A DNA stretch of 29,238 nucleotides from Nymphaea colorata (Eukaryota; Streptophyta; Magnoliopsida; Nymphaeales; Nymphaeaceae), in NCBI RefSeq assembly GCF_008831285.2, contig NW_022204761.1, positions 1-29,238 on the forward strand. Direction: 5' to 3'. Shown piece after piece: positions 28,151-29,238 of this stretch. The notes beneath the pieces are model-generated. The model did no database searches, was not told the origin of the DNA, and worked only from the letters and a program-made list of their open reading frames with translations. The position numbers were made by a program, and so were the translations under genes. Positions within the stretch are counted from its first letter, which is position 1. The number at the start of each line of letters is the position of its first letter.

Positions 28151-29004
28151 ATGAAAGTTGTTTTGGGACTGGTCTGCCTGCTGGCTTTGGCAAGCGCGCT
28201 TCCTTACGTGGAGCAAATGCTGCTCGCCAACTCGATGATCGTGGGCCGCGACGACGGTTTGGATCTCATCAACTGGGAGTGCAACGTCTGCGCGCCCGAA
28301 AACAGACCCCTCCACAGCCACTTCATCGAGGAGAAGGCCAAGGACGTCAAGTGCGTCCTCAGCGTCTACCCCACCTTCGTCGTCCTCGCCTTCAGATACA
28401 CCAACACCCTCCTCAACGTCTGGCAGGACATCCTGTACGCAACCAAGTCGTCGACTCCAACGTCTGCAGCAACTGCAAGGTCCAGAAGGCCTACAAGAGC
28501 ATGTGGGACACCATCGTGGGCGATGTCCTCGCCGATCTTAAGCTCATTCGCGAGCAGACCAACCTCAGGAAGATCTACATCACCGGAATCAGTCTCGGCG
28601 GCGGCCTCTCAGTCATCTCCTTCATCGATGTTAAGAACTCCAAGATCTTCAGCTAAGTCCAGGTCATCAACTTCGGTGCCCCCAGAGTTGCCAACAAGTA
28701 CTATGCCGACTTCTTCGACGCTGAGACCAAGAACACCTCAGTCCGTTTCATCGTCAAGGGAGACCCCATCGTCGTCCTTCCCGAATGCCTCACCCCCATC
28801 TGCAACTACAAGCACGTTGGAAGACAATACGTGTGCATTGAGGCTGAGGAGGTCTGCCGTGGCAATTTGCCAGTTCCCGAGGGACTTTTCTCGAAGATGA
28901 GCTGGAGGATCCACGCCGACCCCAGCCAGAAGAACTTGGGCAGCATCGTCGACCACATCTACGGTTACAAGAAGATCTACCCCTTCACAGTGGTTTAATC
29001 ATGA
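28151..29004 (+). CDS. Secreted class 3 lipase
   Basis: About 284 residues, ATG 28151 to TGA 29002-29004 (ending FTVV, TAA, S). A signal peptide (MKVVLGLVCLLALASA) is followed by the alpha/beta-hydrolase lipase-3 core: FRYTNTLLNVWQDILYA, the nucleophile elbow ITGISLGGGLSVISF with Gly-x-Ser-x-Gly, then VINFGAPRVANKYYADFF, the acid VKGDPIVVLPE, and SIVDHIYGYKK with the likely catalytic His. Cysteines (VCSNCKVQ) fit a disulfide in an extracellular or food-vacuole enzyme. One C is missing at 28443-28444 (ATNQ). The in-frame TAA (KIFS*VQVINFG) fits Lys. It hydrolyses acylglycerols; it is the last gene before the right telomere. Confidence 0.9.
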
Positions 29005-29137
29005 TCCCATCCATCCATTTCTTTACCCCCAACTATCTAACATTCCATGCATTAATCACTATATCATCCATCATATGAATGTGCTAGTTAGGATAGAGTA
29101 GCTACTACTGCCTTCCGGATTATATATAACAAACTTA

Positions 29138-29238
29138 TTGGGGTTGGGGTTGGGGTTGGGGTTGGGGTTGGGGTTGGGGTTGGGGTTGGGGTTGGGGTTG
29201 GGGTTGGGGTTGGGGTTGGGGTTGGGGTTGGGGTTGGG
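29138..29238. repeat. 3' telomere, G4T2 repeats
   Basis: About 16 perfect TTGGGG copies run to the window end, preceded by AT-rich sequence (tatatataac). With the left array it proves a full-length macronuclear chromosome. The last stop codon lies about 130 bp inside. Confidence 0.98.

Noticed and set aside
1-29238. tRNA, rRNA, CRISPR, transposon or IES remnants
   Set aside because: I searched by eye on both strands for tRNA arms, tandem repeats other than telomeres, terminal inverted repeats and transposase motifs and saw none. A tRNAscan or repeat search could still find a short element.

Overview
The window is a complete, telomere-capped ciliate macronuclear chromosome of 29.2 kb. It starts with C4A2 repeats (1-86) and ends with the complementary G4T2 repeats (about 29138-29238). 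Genes are packed on both strands, mostly 10-300 bp apart. Every reading frame I could delimit ends at TGA, while TAA and TAG occur freely inside coding sequence. Introns are GT-AG and tiny, almost always exactly 20 nt. Base composition is moderate (by eye mid-40s % GC), unlike AT-rich Tetrahymena or Paramecium.

Genetic code. In-frame TAA falls where Lys fits (polybasic runs, the zinc-finger and RING-CH linkers). In-frame TAG falls where Glu fits (acidic runs, coiled-coil e/g positions, before the E2 Trp). This points to UAA=Lys, UAG=Glu, UGA=stop, a combination I recall from one oligohymenophorean ciliate, rather than the common UAR=Gln code. Protein fragments quoted here use K/E.

Layout, left to right: small telomere-proximal protein (+); membrane-anchored ATPase-like protein (-); papain-fold-like cysteine protease (+); mitochondrial carrier (+); coiled-coil protein (+); secreted Lys-rich protein (-); COX17-like copper chaperone (-), diverging from an ER-membrane SURF4-like protein (+); basic protein (-); ubiquitin-conjugating-like protein (+); fimbrin (-); SAPS-domain PP6 regulatory-like protein (+); coiled-coil protein (-); single-pass membrane protein (+); long coiled-coil protein (-); RING-CH E3 (+); ZC2HC zinc-finger protein (-); one-TM protein (-); NCBP3-like protein (-); PH-START-ORD lipid-transfer protein (+); RNA polymerase III RPC3 (+); type II membrane protein with a Lys-rich tail (-); TRAPP subunit (+); three small genes (-); secreted class 3 lipase (+).

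The genes are housekeeping and cytoskeletal functions (actin bundling, lipid traffic, ubiquitin, Pol III, mitochondria) without operon logic; neighbours share only short intergenic promoters. Many conserved genes are broken by single-base gaps in homopolymers, for instance fimbrin at four places. These look like residual consensus errors, because conserved motifs resume at once in the next frame and the 2.2-kb coiled-coil frame is unbroken. I give CDS spans from start to stop across such breaks.
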